DNA from: Perca fluviatilis
Lineage: Eukaryota > Chordata > Actinopteri > Perciformes > Percidae
Assembly: GCF_010015445.1 (NCBI RefSeq)
Contig: NC_053127.1
Location: forward strand, 12,920,776-12,984,775
Length of the DNA stretch: 64,000 nt
Reading direction: 5' to 3'
In this document: in pieces, positions 35,883-48,496 of the stretch
How the letters are laid out: every line of letters begins with the position of its first letter
How positions within the stretch are numbered: position 1 is the first letter of the stretch
The notes under the pieces: model-generated
Seen by the model: only the letters and a program-made list of their open reading frames with translations
The model's database searches: none
Told to the model about the DNA's origin: nothing
Made by a program: the position numbers and the translations under genes

Positions 35883-38380
35883 ATCATAACAACTACCTCT
35901 GTCTGGGCACATGGCAAGGGAATGGAGAGCAGGATGGAAGGTAAAGATGATGCGGAAGAGCATTGAGAGAGAAGAGTAAAACAACCACTCTGTTTTGTTT
36001 TCTCTCTTTCACCCTTAAATTTCTCTGACTACCTCTCTCTTTCTCCCCCAATCTCTGGATGTCAAGGCTATGCGTCTTAAGCACTTATTTCAATAAACTG
36101 AAAATAAACCAAACCAATGGAATTGTAAAAATTGAAAAACATGGAGATGAAACAGGAATATTAAATATCATTAAGTGTATTAGCTGGTGAATATGTACTT
36201 TCATAATTCACGAAATGTATGAATGAATAAATAAATTACACACTCCTGTTCAATAAGATATCCTACTTCACTTTTTCACAACTTTCCATAATTTGTCTGT
36301 TATATTTTTCAATGCAATTTTTTGGGATTGAGGTTTAAAAAAAATGTCACAATAGATTTCAGCTTTTTTCGAACTTTGCTGTTTTATATACGACCTAAAC
36401 ATATTGTATGTAAGCTAAAAAAAAAAACTCCAAATTAAATGAAGTATTCTTGCTTTTCTGCAAAAACATTTTATCCAAGCACAAGTCTTGACAGGCGTGA
36501 CATGTCGAAGGCCATTTTCCAACAAATGTGTGCAAATATAAAATAAAATAAAAAAAATGTTCAGATATGCTGATTTTCTTTTCAAAGCTGTTGTACAATC
36601 AATAAGTATCAGGTAAATATTTTCAAATTATTTTGCAGAAAATGATGTATTATTTAGGAAATTATGCCAAAAGTCAGCAATCATTTGTAAGTTGTGCTTA
36701 TTTGCTTTATAATTAACTGTTATTTATGGCAAATTCTTTAGTGGGGCAGCATAGTTTTGACCGGAATGGAATTTCTTTTGGCACAAAGAGCCTCTGACCT
36801 TTTTTCTCCTCTGTCTGTTAGAGGCTAACTCTCTCCATTGCCATTCTTTCCTACACAATTCAATCCTCCATCCTCCTACCTGTACTGAAAGATATTCTCC
36901 CAACAACTCATCTGTACTTTTGTCAGGCTTTTTATTCCTCTTTACCTCCATTTGTCCCGTCTCTGTCTGAGTCTATTCATTCATCCTGAGCAGCTATCTA
37001 TCTCTAAATCAGCAAACACAGCACTTCTTCCATTTTCTCTGTCCTACTTACATATATTCACCCACAGACACAAATCTGATGTGTTGTTTTATGTTTTAAT
37101 AGAAGATTCCACACCTGTCTACACTGGAGAGACACAAGTGAGAGAAGACATTATTCAGTACCAAAGGTGGTAAAATAAGTCAGCAAAGATCACAAAGTCC
37201 CTCAAATTTACGACATTAAACATTTCACAGCCTCAGTTATGCACGTATCTCTGACAGAGAGCCAGTGAAACCAAAGCAAAGCAAAACAACACTTCTGCGT
37301 CAAGATGGAGGAGCCGGTGAGATTTCATTGTTTTCTTTCTAATTAAGAGAGATGGTATTGTGGTTGCGGTTTATAAAAGCATCAATATTTTTCTAAGTCT
37401 GGTAATCAGGAGGGACTACTTGTCTCTGTATTTCTTCACCAGCCTAAGGTGAAATGACAACATGCCCTTTATAGATGGTGAGAGGCTTTCATCTGAAAGC
37501 AGAAATGGGTTGTGGATATGATGTTTATGTCAGGAAATGACTATGCAGATAATTTCCCAAACGATATCTGGGAAATCAGCCAGTGAAAAACGATAACATT
37601 CTCAAAGAAAGTGTATAAACTTGAAATATGTCACATTTTATCCATTTCAAATGTCTTTTTTTCTTGACCAGTCAGGTGAGATGTCATTTGTTGCACAATC
37701 TGGCTATGACAAAGTCAATATGACATTTTTTGTGGACACTCATTAAAGTGGACATTCATTAATTTGGCCAGTGTAAATTAAACCTGATAGGTAATTTGCT
37801 TTTTTTGACAGTTGAGCCAAGATGTGATTTAAAACACTCTATGAGACAGAAGTAATGAAATAAATTTAATCAATAAACGCAATGAGAAACATTCAAAATA
37901 CAATAACTCTTACGTTTTTGGAAAATGCTTAAAACCAGCAAACAGCATTCCTTCCTTTCCTTCATCCATCTATTACTCAATACTGGTTTATCCATCCTCC
38001 CTCGTCCCTTAATCCCTCAACGACTGAGCCCACCTCCTTTCTATCTCATCCATCCATGACACGACAGGCAGGAGATAATCAGCATTACAAGTGTATTAAC
38101 TGTGACGAGCAGAGGCAACGCCTCTCACACACCACACCGCCCATATCCCCATCTCTCTCTAACCTTTACACTGTAAGGCTCTCTCACCCTCTCTTTTTTC
38201 TCTCTCTCTGTCAGTTTGTGTTATCACCTCTCTCTGCACTCATTGTGTCTCTCCTGTCCTTACAATTAATGCACCCAGACACATAAACAACGATCACGAC
38301 ATACACAAACTATATTATGCACACATGTTCACAATCACTTACTGACTGTTTCTTTCACTCACACTCCCTCTCTCTCTCTG

Positions 38381-38382
<2 letters not shown>

Positions 38383-38459
<77 letters not shown>
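38383..38459. repeat. (CA)n microsatellite
   Basis: Pure CA run of about 77 bp after a CT-rich stretch. Confidence 0.97.
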
Positions 38460-38462
<3 letters not shown>

Positions 38463-38541
38463 CAGCAGAGCACTGGCTGTCATCATCCACTAATTACTTG
38501 AACAGGTGTCTGGCAGGAGGGCACCATGCACCATCCCCTTT

Positions 38542-38543
<2 letters not shown>

Positions 38544-38590
<47 letters not shown>
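38544..38590. repeat. (TG)n microsatellite
   Basis: Pure TG run of about 47 bp, 84 bp from the CA array on its left. Confidence 0.97.
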
Positions 38591-38592
<2 letters not shown>

Positions 38593-38872
38593 AGTGAGTG
38601 ACAGAGAGAGGATGGAATTGGATACTTTTCCATCAAAATATTGCACATATTTTAAGCACATTTTTAAAGAGGTCAGTTGATTTTTGGGGGGGGCCCAAAC
38701 AAATATTTGCTTACTATTAATATCTACTAAAATATTTGAGATATGTATTTAATTATTGTGATTACTGTGATGTATTGAGACTAATCAAACAGTTTTGAAT
38801 GGAAACATACAGTTTTCAATTTCAGAGTTGGTATAGGTGACTTTGTGTATGCGCAAGAAAGACAGTATTTGC

Positions 38873-38873
<1 letters not shown>

Positions 38874-38924
<51 letters not shown>

Positions 38925-38945
38925 GTTTGTGTGTGTGTGTGTGTG
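38874..38945. repeat. (TG)n microsatellite
   Basis: TG run with GCG and TTTG interruptions. Confidence 0.96.
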
Positions 38946-40255
38946 CTGACCCCAGGCGCAGAGGCAGGAGCTACGTCAGAACTAATTCCCAAACTGATCT
39001 CTGAGATAGAGATAAACCCAGTGGGACCAGAGGGAATGCATGTGTGTATTATGTGTGTCTGTGACTAAAAATGGATTTCATGGTATTGACTTAAGTGATC
39101 TGTGACTCACACGGGTAAATTACTGTGCAGACATACTAACAGAGAGAAAGGAAGAGCTACAATAAAGATTGCGAGACAAAAAAATCTGATATAAGAATAA
39201 AAACACAGCTATTTTCTTTTTTTCCCAATGAGTTATATCACTCAGCCAGAGAGGAGAAGTGTAGAAATAAGCAAAGAAACAAAGGAGATAACAGTCTCTT
39301 TCTTTCTTTACTTCTATAACTAACTTCCAACGCAGATCTATATTGACCTGACCCTCTCGGCTCCCGGCGTATTGACTACAAACCTGTGTTGCTTACTAAT
39401 GGGCACCATCTACTGTTTATTGGACTTAAAATACACAGACACCACTGTGAGGAAGCAGCCAGCTAAACATCAGGATTATTGATCTTTAATTGGCCCAATA
39501 TTACCCCAACCCCAATGTGGAGGGCCTGGGTTAATTACTAACAAGACAATCCCAACTGGAATAATTAAACTGGCGTGTGCACTTAAATGCAGACAGCTTG
39601 TTATAGAAGGAGCTCTGCTGTGATTACAAGACCAAACAGTTAATCAAATTGTCACATGTTGCTCAAGTATGTTTCATCTATTAGTTACACTGCTGGGATT
39701 TACCGGAGTTTGTTGCTATTCACATCTACATCAATAATCACAAAGAAGGCAATAAAGAAACTTAATTCATTCACAGGCCTGGATATCCACTAATCTCTTC
39801 GATTTTGATTCAGTTACATCAGATACATTTCAATGTTGCATAAAGCACTACTCAGAATTTATCCTGGGAATTAATATTTATTCTATATTTAACAGGGGAG
39901 CTACATGGTTGTTTTCTTGAATATAAAATTGCGTAAAGTTCACATAATAGGTTAAACTGTAAACACATTTCCCGGTTATAAAACTGTGGACATCCAGCTA
40001 TCATCTTCATCCCCTTTACTTTTACACTTAATATAACCTTTTTGTCCGTGTTGTAATGACACAATTTCCACAAAGAAGACATTTTACACATGCAGCCCTA
40101 ACTGAACCCCTTACTGTACAACAAGTAACCACTGCCTACACAGAACATTTTAGCGCAGATTTACACACATTTATGAAAAGGTGCAAATGCATGGCACAAT
40201 CTCAGGATTTTAAATCGCAAATAATCGGACCATTAACTTTTTACCCAGCCCTAAT

Positions 40256-41072
40256 CAGTCCTTCCAGAAAAACGCTGAGTTTTTTTGTGATTGTTGCGGG
40301 CAAAAATCCTTGATTATGCGGCACGTTTTCTTAAAAAATGCGATGGAATATGCGGGATATTTAAGCAATTTTATGTGATGAAATTGCGGGAACTTGCAAA
40401 AACTGCGGTTTGATGAAAAAGAGAAGAAAAAGTGATTCCCCCAACACCATGCTTTTTTTAAACTTAATTTCCACAAATAGTTTACAGATATTCAGTCATT
40501 GCAATAAGTAAACAAATAAGATACAAAAATATATACAAATAATATAATATTAAAGTAAAAATAAAAGTAATAGTCTAAACAGAGGGAAATAAAAGATACA
40601 AAAGAGACAGACTTTCAAAAATCGTTAATAATATAGACAGCAGGAGCACTTAAACAAAGAAAATTGAGTAGACATCAGATATTAAGATAGCTTTCTTATT
40701 GGATACCAACTTAAGAGACTCAAAGTACATGTCAAATTTAACCTCCAACACCCTGCTTTTCGATGATGTTCACGTCGCGTAATTACGTCACTTCATAACG
40801 TTCCCATGGCAACAGGGGAAAATGGCTGCTCTTTGTGAAGTAAACGCAAATTTTTTTCAACTTTCTGCTAAAATATATGTGACTTTTTTGCAACGAAAAT
40901 GCAGGGATTATGAAATCATGCAAGCACCGCATATTTTGCGTGGAAATCGGCAATTTATGCGGCGAAAGTGCGGCTTATTTGAAAAAATGCGGCCCCCGCA
41001 TGAATATGCGGACTTTGGCTGATTATGCATTGAATTATGCGATCGCATAATCACGTTTTTCTGGAGGGACTG
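40256..41072. mobile_element. 817-bp non-autonomous DNA transposon with CAGTCC ends and TATGCG motifs
   Basis: Ends CAGTCCTTCCAGAAAAACG and CGTTTTTCTGGAGGGACTG are 19-bp inverted repeats with one mismatch. CCTAAT lies directly outside both ends (40250-40255 and 41073-41078), an exact 6-bp duplication. The subterminal regions are packed with ATTATGCG, AATATGCGG and ATGCGG motifs in both orientations, a possible array of transposase-binding sites. No transposase frame. Confidence 0.85.
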
Positions 41073-42284
41073 CCTAATGAACACTGATTTGGTGACTTGC
41101 AGGTCATATAACATTTAGATGTAAAATGTTTAAACCTGGCTAAATGTGGTTGAAAGCTTTAGGTCAAAGGTTAAAGCTGCTTTAATCAATATTTTTTATA
41201 TTAATAATAGATCGCTCGCTTATATAGTGACAAACCCACAGATATGGAGCATTTAGCAGCTAAAGAAAAAAACTGCATCAAGCAACATTTTCATCACACT
41301 AAAACAATCCTTGGCATTTGTTTAAGACTGCTGTTTGGCAAATTTGTCCACAAGACTTTGCCTGACGATATGTTACACAAAACCAAAATACTGGTAATTA
41401 ACTAATTAAAAGAACATTCATAAAAAAATGTCTAGTACATCTTGTAAAAGGTGCCTTTAAAGGTTCTCCTTCACAGTCCACACTCAGAAATATATATAAC
41501 ACCTCAGTGACGTGCACCGTCAAATCAAAAGGCCTGTGCAACACATCATAAATCCTTTTCATGATGATCCTACAGGGACAGTTAGATAACTCCACCACCT
41601 AGCATCCTCATCCGTCACAACATTACAAATTTATGAATGAAAATAAAAACCGGTCTGAGAGACTTTAGAAGTTTAGTTTATGGTTGCCAAATATCTCGAC
41701 CATGAAGCATGTTTAGAAAGACAAATTATGTTTGGATCATGGTGGGTGGACAAACGAATACCACAGACACGTAAAGCTACTGATCTGTTATTCAACTACG
41801 CTTACAAAGGGTACATACGCAAAGGGGGGCACTGAATGTTGTGGACTCAGGGAAAACAACAGTGGTCCCATGTTGACCATCCCATCATAGAATTTTGTAC
41901 AATAACAAAGTGCTGAATTTTCAATTTTAAGATCAACATCACTAATGTAACTAAATCACTGATATAAATGCAACATGAATAAATAAGTACAATTCATGTA
42001 AAACAACATAGCTGACAATGTCATCATAAACAGAGAAAAACAACACCATTAGCTAGCATTGTGAAACAGTGTCTCAACCATTATCCTCATCATCAAAGAA
42101 CAGCACCATCACAACTATTACCTGTCACCCCAGCCTGAGTTCAGAAGGGAAATGGCAGTGAGAATGAATGAGTGCCTACATCCACCGCTCTCTACAGCAG
42201 GAAATCTGAACCGACAAAAAGGTAGGATCTGAAACTCAAAGTGAACGGGGTGGGCGCTGTCTACCTGCCTGTTGTACTGTATTG

Positions 42285-42715
42285 TAGGGCTGCACGATAT
42301 GAGGGAAATATGGGATATGCGATAACGTTGCTGAATATCACGATAATGATATTACTTGCGATAAATAAACAGAAATTCAAGTGTATTCAGTTCTGCATTT
42401 CTGCTGCTTTAGTATTCTGCTAAAATACAACAAATTGCTTGTTGAATTTAAAACAGATAAAAGGAAATTATTTCCAACACTCTTTTATTAAACAAATTGA
42501 AGATTGAGTTGAATATAAAAGGCAACACTTAAAAAGAATGTCAGTTACATTTTAAAATGTAGTTTTCTACTGATATTTTCTTGTAACTAACACAAAAAAA
42601 TCTCTGAGTGTCTATTGCAATATAGTATGTCGCAGCCTTACGTGATATGGTTATTGCGCCAGGTGATATTGCGATGACGATAAAATAAAATAAAAAGATA
42701 TATTGTGCAGCCCTA
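42285..42715. mobile_element. hAT-type miniature transposon, TAGGGCTGCACGATAT ends
   Basis: Left TAGGGCTGCACGATAT and right ATATTGTGCAGCCCTA are inverted with one mismatch. The outside octamers CTGTATTG and CTGTATCA share six bases, an eroded 8-bp duplication. The interior repeats GCGATAAC, CACGATAATG and GCGATGACGATAA. Same TIR style as 17118-17605. Confidence 0.85.
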
Positions 42716-42738
42716 CTGTATCAACCAGTCACATAAAA

Positions 42739-42745
<7 letters not shown>

Positions 42746-42769
<24 letters not shown>

Positions 42770-42770
42770 T
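42746..42770. repeat. (TA)n microsatellite
   Basis: Poly-A followed by a TA run just outside the transposon at 42285-42715. Confidence 0.9.
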
Positions 42771-43010
42771 TCTCAGGAGCACAACACAGTACTCCAGGTC
42801 CAAGGATTGAGTTTTTTAAAATGCAAAAGCACAAAATGATTTAGGGTCAAAATACATCTCGGATTTGGTACTGTGTTACAAACCCTCTAGACATCTCAGG
42901 TCCTTTGGGACTAGACTGGTTAATGTTGTGAGGGTTAAAACAAAAGAAGATGGAGCAGGTATGCTCTAACTCTTTTCAATGTTCTTACATGCCATATGTA
43001 AAGCTCCTTA

Positions 43011-43068
43011 AAACATCTCTGTGTTTAAAAGGTGCTATACAAATAAACGTACCTTGACTTGCCAAATT
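43011..43068 (+). mobile_element. retroelement 3' tail fragment
   Basis: TTTAAAAGGTGCTATACAAA followed by TAAACGTACCTTGACTTG resembles the conserved AAGGTGCTATACAAATAAA 3' end of fish LINE/SINE elements. Nothing further of the element is recognisable. Confidence 0.45.
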
Positions 43069-44375
43069 CTCTACAAGTCCCTGCAACATAGACTGTATAA
43101 AATACTGTTTGCTGAAATAATAGCGACCATAAAAGCAGATCTTGGCAGCAGGAACACAAATATCTGTGTTGTGAATCGTAAAGACCTTCAGATAATATCA
43201 GCTACCTGAAGAATAAATTAGGTTGGTGTGAATTTGTTACCTTTTCTCAGTAGTGCCCTTCAGAGGACCCTAAAACAGTTGGTGATTTGATTTTACCCAC
43301 TGGAGCTGTCAGAGCACAGAGCAAAAACACCGCTCACAGTGGGGGAACGTTGGCCAGCGTGCTTTATCTTGGTTCTTTAACTACTGGTCGTGACCCAAAA
43401 TAGATCATAAGCATGTAGGGCAAGTGGGCGCCCACAAGATGAGAGTAGCAATATCTAGATTCAATAAGCCTAAATGTAAGAGTGATAATACATTTGTGCA
43501 CTGAAGGACTTCCTTTCTTTGTTATTTTGTGTTTTTAATCTAGAAAGTAATGTGGTTATTTCCCAGTTTCTCTTGTGTTTATTTCAATCCTACCTCTGCT
43601 GCTGGAAATATAAAACTCATCATTCCTTATGTGCCTGCAGAATTGAACTTGAATACAAAAAAAGCACATTTATTTCAAAATGCAGTTTACTATAAGCCCT
43701 GTTTTTCATAGTCTTGAAAAGAAAACTACATCTCCAAATTGTTGCCAAGTTAAAGCCTACATGTGTATGCAACGGATAACCAGTAAAAAAAAAATTTGTA
43801 GCGATATCTGCAGCGTCTCAGTTTCCGAGGAGAGAGTTTTCCATGGTATATCCAGTGTATTCCAGGAAGAGCATATCAGTTTTGGAACAGGATTTGGACA
43901 GCATCATCTAATCCCAGCATAAACTAAAATATAGAAGCTCAAATGCAAATTTGAACCAATAGCTGCACTAAAAGGCATGTGCACATGTAACATGTCCCTA
44001 AAAGCAACAGATAACCATGACTCTGTTTCCTTTATTTGCAACATTTACTCCCAGCATGGCGGCCTTTATAGTGATGCTAATTATGCTAGTGATGATAACT
44101 TAAACTGCCCGTAGAGACCTAAAGTAGGTTGTAGGGTCTGTCACTTATGTTGTTTCCCCAGCAAGAGAAGGACTACCTATGATTGAAAGCTAAAGGGGAG
44201 AATGAAGATGGATCTTGGGATGATGAAAGTTTAAAAACACAAGATGGATAACTCATGAATAGCATATGAGTAAGTCTATGTAGGCAAAGACAGACCGGCT
44301 GCAAGGCAAGTAGATATTCAGAAAGACAGATGGACAGCGAAACAAGAATACACCAAGAACAGAAAAAGAGGTTAA

Positions 44376-44470
44376 CCATCGAGGGCAATTTGAGGTTCAG
44401 TGTCTTACCCAAGGAGACATTGACATTTGGACAGTAGGAGCTGTGGATTGAACCGCCAAGGAAAACTACC
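44376..44470 (-). mobile_element. SINE fragment, minus strand
   Basis: On the minus strand GGCGGTTCAATCCACAGCTC (B-box region), then GTCAATGTCTCCTTGGGTAA and GACACTGAACCTCAA, the typical order in fish tRNA-derived SINEs. It accounts for part of the 128-codon minus frame at 44173-44559, which I therefore do not call a gene. Confidence 0.55.
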
Positions 44471-44984
44471 GTCTTTATCTTCCTCAACATTTTCCTTACT
44501 GGCAGCCAATTAAAGTTTTTGTGGTCCCCGACCTGTAGTAAATTTTTGAGGAGGTGCATGTCAGCTATGCGTAGCTTATGGTGTAGATTTCGCGGCTACG
44601 TGAGTTGATGATGCTGTAAACCCTTAAACACACATCTACTCTATAAATCAAGCTTAAGAAAAGAGAAGTATAAATATAATAAGAATAAACATGATGGAAA
44701 ATGAATGATGTGCAGCAGCGTGTTCAATCAGCTTGTCAAAATGACAAGGCATTAAAAAGAGTGAGGGAGGACTGGATTAAGGGCATATGAAAGAGATAGA
44801 GGGAGGAGGGAATTGAGGACATAAGGATGTAAGAAAGAGGAAAGGAAGAACAGAAGGAGCTTACAAGGGCAGGAGAAAAGGAAGGAAAGAGGAGAAAGTG
44901 GGTCAGACAGGCAGACAGACAGTGGAGGCTGCTGCAGCTGGATATGGCAGACAGAAGCGTTGTGAAACGTTCCCTGATGTGCGT

Positions 44985-45037
44985 ACACACACACACACAC
45001 ACACGCACACACGCAACAATCAAACACACACACACGC
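44985..45037. repeat. (CA)n cluster
   Basis: CA runs broken by CACGCACACACG and a CAACAATCAAA spacer. Confidence 0.92.
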
Positions 45038-45181
45038 CAGAGTCTATCACTTCCAAACACTTCCAGACAGCCACAAACTACATGATTTATTAGCTCCTGC
45101 AAGTCAGTCACTGTAGCCACACCCATTTGGGATCCATGGCAACATCATTCTCCAATCACAGCTCACATGTTGAGGTTTTGG

Positions 45182-45182
<1 letters not shown>

Positions 45183-45222
<40 letters not shown>
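45183..45222. repeat. (TG)n microsatellite
   Basis: Pure TG run followed by G-rich GGGTGTGTGGGTGG sequence. Confidence 0.96.
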
Positions 45223-45226
<4 letters not shown>

Positions 45227-45477
45227 TGTGGGTGGAGGGGGGGTTCCCTCACATGTATCCAAATAGAATTAAAGGATCCTACTGGGTGTGTATTTTAGAT
45301 TACTTTCCTTATCCATGTATGTATGAAACATTCACAGTCGGGCTATACGATAAGTGTGTATCCAGGAATATACACAAATCATATACACACACTAACATGC
45401 CTGCTGGAGGAGTATGTGGAGGGAGTCTAGAGTTTTGCCAAAGCAATAAACTCTATATAAACCTTGTGACACCAACA

Positions 45478-45715
45478 CTCTGTTCCTCTTTCTCCTTTTA
45501 TTCCTCTACATTCACATGCTCCTCTTTTCTTTTTCCATGTGCACTACTCTCTACTCCTCCCTCCTTCCTTGCACTCCTTCATCCAGCTGCCTACCCTCCC
45601 TGTTCCATCCTCTCCTTTTCTTCTTTTTCAGCCCCCTCTGTCCCTCCTTTCCCCTCCAACAGCTCCTTTGCCTTTGTCCTTTATCTCCCTCCCTCCTCCC
45701 TTTCTTCAGGTTCCT
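45478..45715. repeat. long pyrimidine-rich tract on plus strand
   Basis: About 240 bp overwhelmingly C/T (CTCCTTCC-type), followed by purine-rich sequence and the CA array at 45803. It explains the overlapping Ser/Pro/Leu-rich open frames here. No gene. Confidence 0.8.
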
Positions 45716-45800
45716 CATGCACAGTCCATGGAGAGGTAAAGGGGGAGAAATGGAGGGATGAAAAGAGAGAGAGACACAAACAGGCAGAACACAGCTGTGG

Positions 45801-45802
<2 letters not shown>

Positions 45803-45837
<35 letters not shown>
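45803..45837. repeat. (CA)n microsatellite
   Basis: Pure CA run of about 35 bp. Confidence 0.96.
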
Positions 45838-45841
<4 letters not shown>

Positions 45842-47740
45842 AATTAAAATGAGTGGAAAGTGTAAACACACCACAAGTGTGTCTAATAGCAAATATGTAA
45901 AGATCAAATCCCGGTTATGAAAACCTTATTACTCCAAAGCCCTCGACTCCATTGGACTGAGGTTTTATTTGACAAACTGTTACATGTCAGCAAACAAAAC
46001 AGGATTTGGGGAGGGATTAAATTGTCTCCAAAATCTCACTTAACAATGTATCCAGACAGCATGGATCGCCTGTCTTGCATGCAGCATGCATAAGCCCTGA
46101 CAGGATTAAAAAAAAGAGACTGAGCTTATGGATATTTCGATTCTGTCTTGCCACAGTTCCTTAAAGAAGTACTTTACCGCTGAAAAGAGGGTTATTTTCT
46201 TAAAACTGGGCTGTCTATGCAGTAGCGTGGCGCAAATGTTTTTTTTTTTAAATGGTACTACATGACTAGAGAAAACAGAAAAGGGGCTGTCGATTTCCCT
46301 TTCGCTCAAAAGGTAGAAAACCTACAACTACCAGTATGCACTGTGCCTCACCGGATGTACACAGTGAGCACGTCACAGAATCAGTATGGTGGCCAGCTGG
46401 TAACAGGTGATCTTTTATAACAGTTTAATTGTAAGTTGAAATATGCTTCTTAAATTTTTTTTAAATGAAAAAAAAGGCAATGCAGTAACATAATCATGGT
46501 TTATAATTGATCAACACTGCCCAGTTTTACAGTTTCATTCAAGTTTTTTCAGCCTCCGTTTTCGCAATACGGTATGGCACTTCCTGTTCACAAACTGGTC
46601 GTATTTCAGCTAAACAGTGCACTAAATATATGTTTGTGTTATGTCTGTTTCTCTTTATTACACACGTCTGGTTATGTTTTCATACATGTTCTGATTTCTT
46701 TGGGGTGTTAATGATTAAAATAATCTTAAGCAGAATGTCTATTAATTAATGCACACAGAACCTGGAGAAAGCTATTGCGTATTCAAATAGTAGTGGGACA
46801 GATGCAGGACAAACTTCTACAGTCTCTTGCACTGTACAGGAATGCAGAATAGAGGATGGTGAGATTTCAACAATGGGTAATACTGGAACACATATAAACA
46901 GATGTGGTGGAGCTACCTCAGGAGACATTTCACACTATTCGGTAGGTAAGGTAAAGAGGTTCCTCTCCATCTACCTCAAGGGAGGGGAAGTGAGGGAGGA
47001 AGTCGTTCAGACTCAAATCACACTCAGCAGCAGGACAAGGGCTTCACACAGCAAGGAGTAAAGCCTAATTGGCCAGTTTTATTGCCTGGCCAGCCAGGGG
47101 TAAGTGGAGGTCTGAGGAATGTGTTTGCAGATGCTACAGGGTGCTCAGCAGGGAAGTTTATTCCATAATGGTGCGAGAGGCTGGCTGGGACAAAATAATA
47201 ACATGTGGGAAAGTTGGGAAAACTGTGCTCAGGGCTTTACGGTGAAACTCAGTCAGGGAAGTGATGGATTTTTGTTGCTAACAGGGTGGGCCCAGCAGAC
47301 AGTAATCTTTGAAACCTCCCAATTAGTTTCAAATGTCTTGTACTCTGGATTTATAGAGTCAGGACAAGCTTCCCTGCTGAAAGAGAGCAGGGTGGATACT
47401 GTATGCTGGCAGGTACTTTGGTCTGCTCTGAGCATAAAGCAAGTTAAGCAGGTGATCATAATAAAACATGAATCAGTCTGCTTGCATCAGCATTGATATT
47501 TACTACCTCTTTCAGCATCAGACCATCTCTGCCCTCCCACAACCAGATTAAAATCCTCTTCACACTATTAACAAACCTAAAGCTCCTGTCTGTGAATTTG
47601 AGCATGTTCAAACGATGTTGTAACCTTTATTTTTGGCATGCGGTCCAATTGTGTGAATTATTGAAGGGATGTGAAGTGTTCCATGTGATGAAGGTCGTTT
47701 TATGTCAAACTGCCTGGGTATAGAGATCTGACAGGGGGAA

Positions 47741-48496
47741 TGTCTATTATTTTACTTGCTCGCTTGTGTTGAAGTTAAAAAAGTTAAAACCATGCTTATG
47801 TTTTTGAAAACAATGTTTAATGTAGCCTGCAGCTAAATCTAATCAAGTAACTACACTAATTAGTATTTGTCTGGCTCACACCCTCTCTAGCTTCTAAAGA
47901 ATCATCAGGTCATATCAGTCATTTAGCATATAGGAGAAAGCTCCTTGTCTCCACACATGGAGATCTATTGTTTCTGTTTCTTTTGGGGAGCCACTCCCTG
48001 CTAGGCCAGCCTTGATTAGGACAAATAATGTGTATTCCTGTAGTTTGGAAACAATTGACATCGCCTCGGTAAGATCCTGTGACCGGGTGTGGCCTCAAGA
48101 CACATTGATTGGGAACGTACACCTTTTCTTTTGAGAGACATCTGACAAATAGGGAAAGATTTCATATCAGGAACCACCCAGGTGTAGGGAATAAATGGGT
48201 AATCCAGAGAAGGATTCGGGGCTTCAACTGTGACCCCGCAAGGGGAAGCATGTTGTAGTCCGCTGTTTACAGTGTATTGTTTTGTCATGTCGCATGGCTG
48301 CAAACTGTGACCCCACAAGGGGAAGCATGTCTTGTAGTCCACTGCTGGCAGTGTTTCATGTTCCATGTTTGATTGTTTTTGTCATGTCGTTTTCATCGTG
48401 TTGTTCATTAAACCTTTTGCTTAACTTTCAATTCGACACAGGCCTCTCCTTCCTCCTCAGAAATCAAACGAACACGTCTTTTAGAATTTCTTAACA
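47741..48496 (+). mobile_element. possible retroviral-type LTR (old, non-coding)
   Basis: ACAGGGGGAA at 47731-47740, a polypurine-tract-like sequence, directly precedes TGT; the block ends ACA at 48494-48496. Inside are a tandem direct repeat with a 76-bp period, containing TGACCCC(G/A)CAAGGGGAAGC at 48231 and 48307 and reminiscent of U3 enhancer repeats, and an ATTAAA poly(A)-like signal at 48408-48413 followed by a C/T-rich stretch. Five bases after the end is TGGCTCGAG, which could be a decayed primer-binding site. I recognise no gag, pol or env reading frame nearby. It could also be an unrelated repeat. Confidence 0.35.
48231..48360. repeat. 76-bp tandem duplication
   Basis: The segment TGACCCCGCAAGGGGAAGCA continuing TGTTGTAGTCCGCTG recurs 76 bp downstream with a few substitutions and a two-base insertion. 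Each unit includes the short inverted repeat CCCC(G/A)CAAGGGG. Confidence 0.85.

Noticed and set aside
44173..44559. 128-codon minus-strand frame
   Set aside because: Overlaps a SINE fragment (44376-44470) and shows no domain.
46873..47496. Two adjoining plus-strand frames upstream of the possible LTR as a viral envelope remnant
   Set aside because: No recognisable envelope motifs; a link to the LTR would be speculation.
48231..48360. CRISPR-like repeat
   Set aside because: Only two units, degenerate, in a eukaryotic genome.
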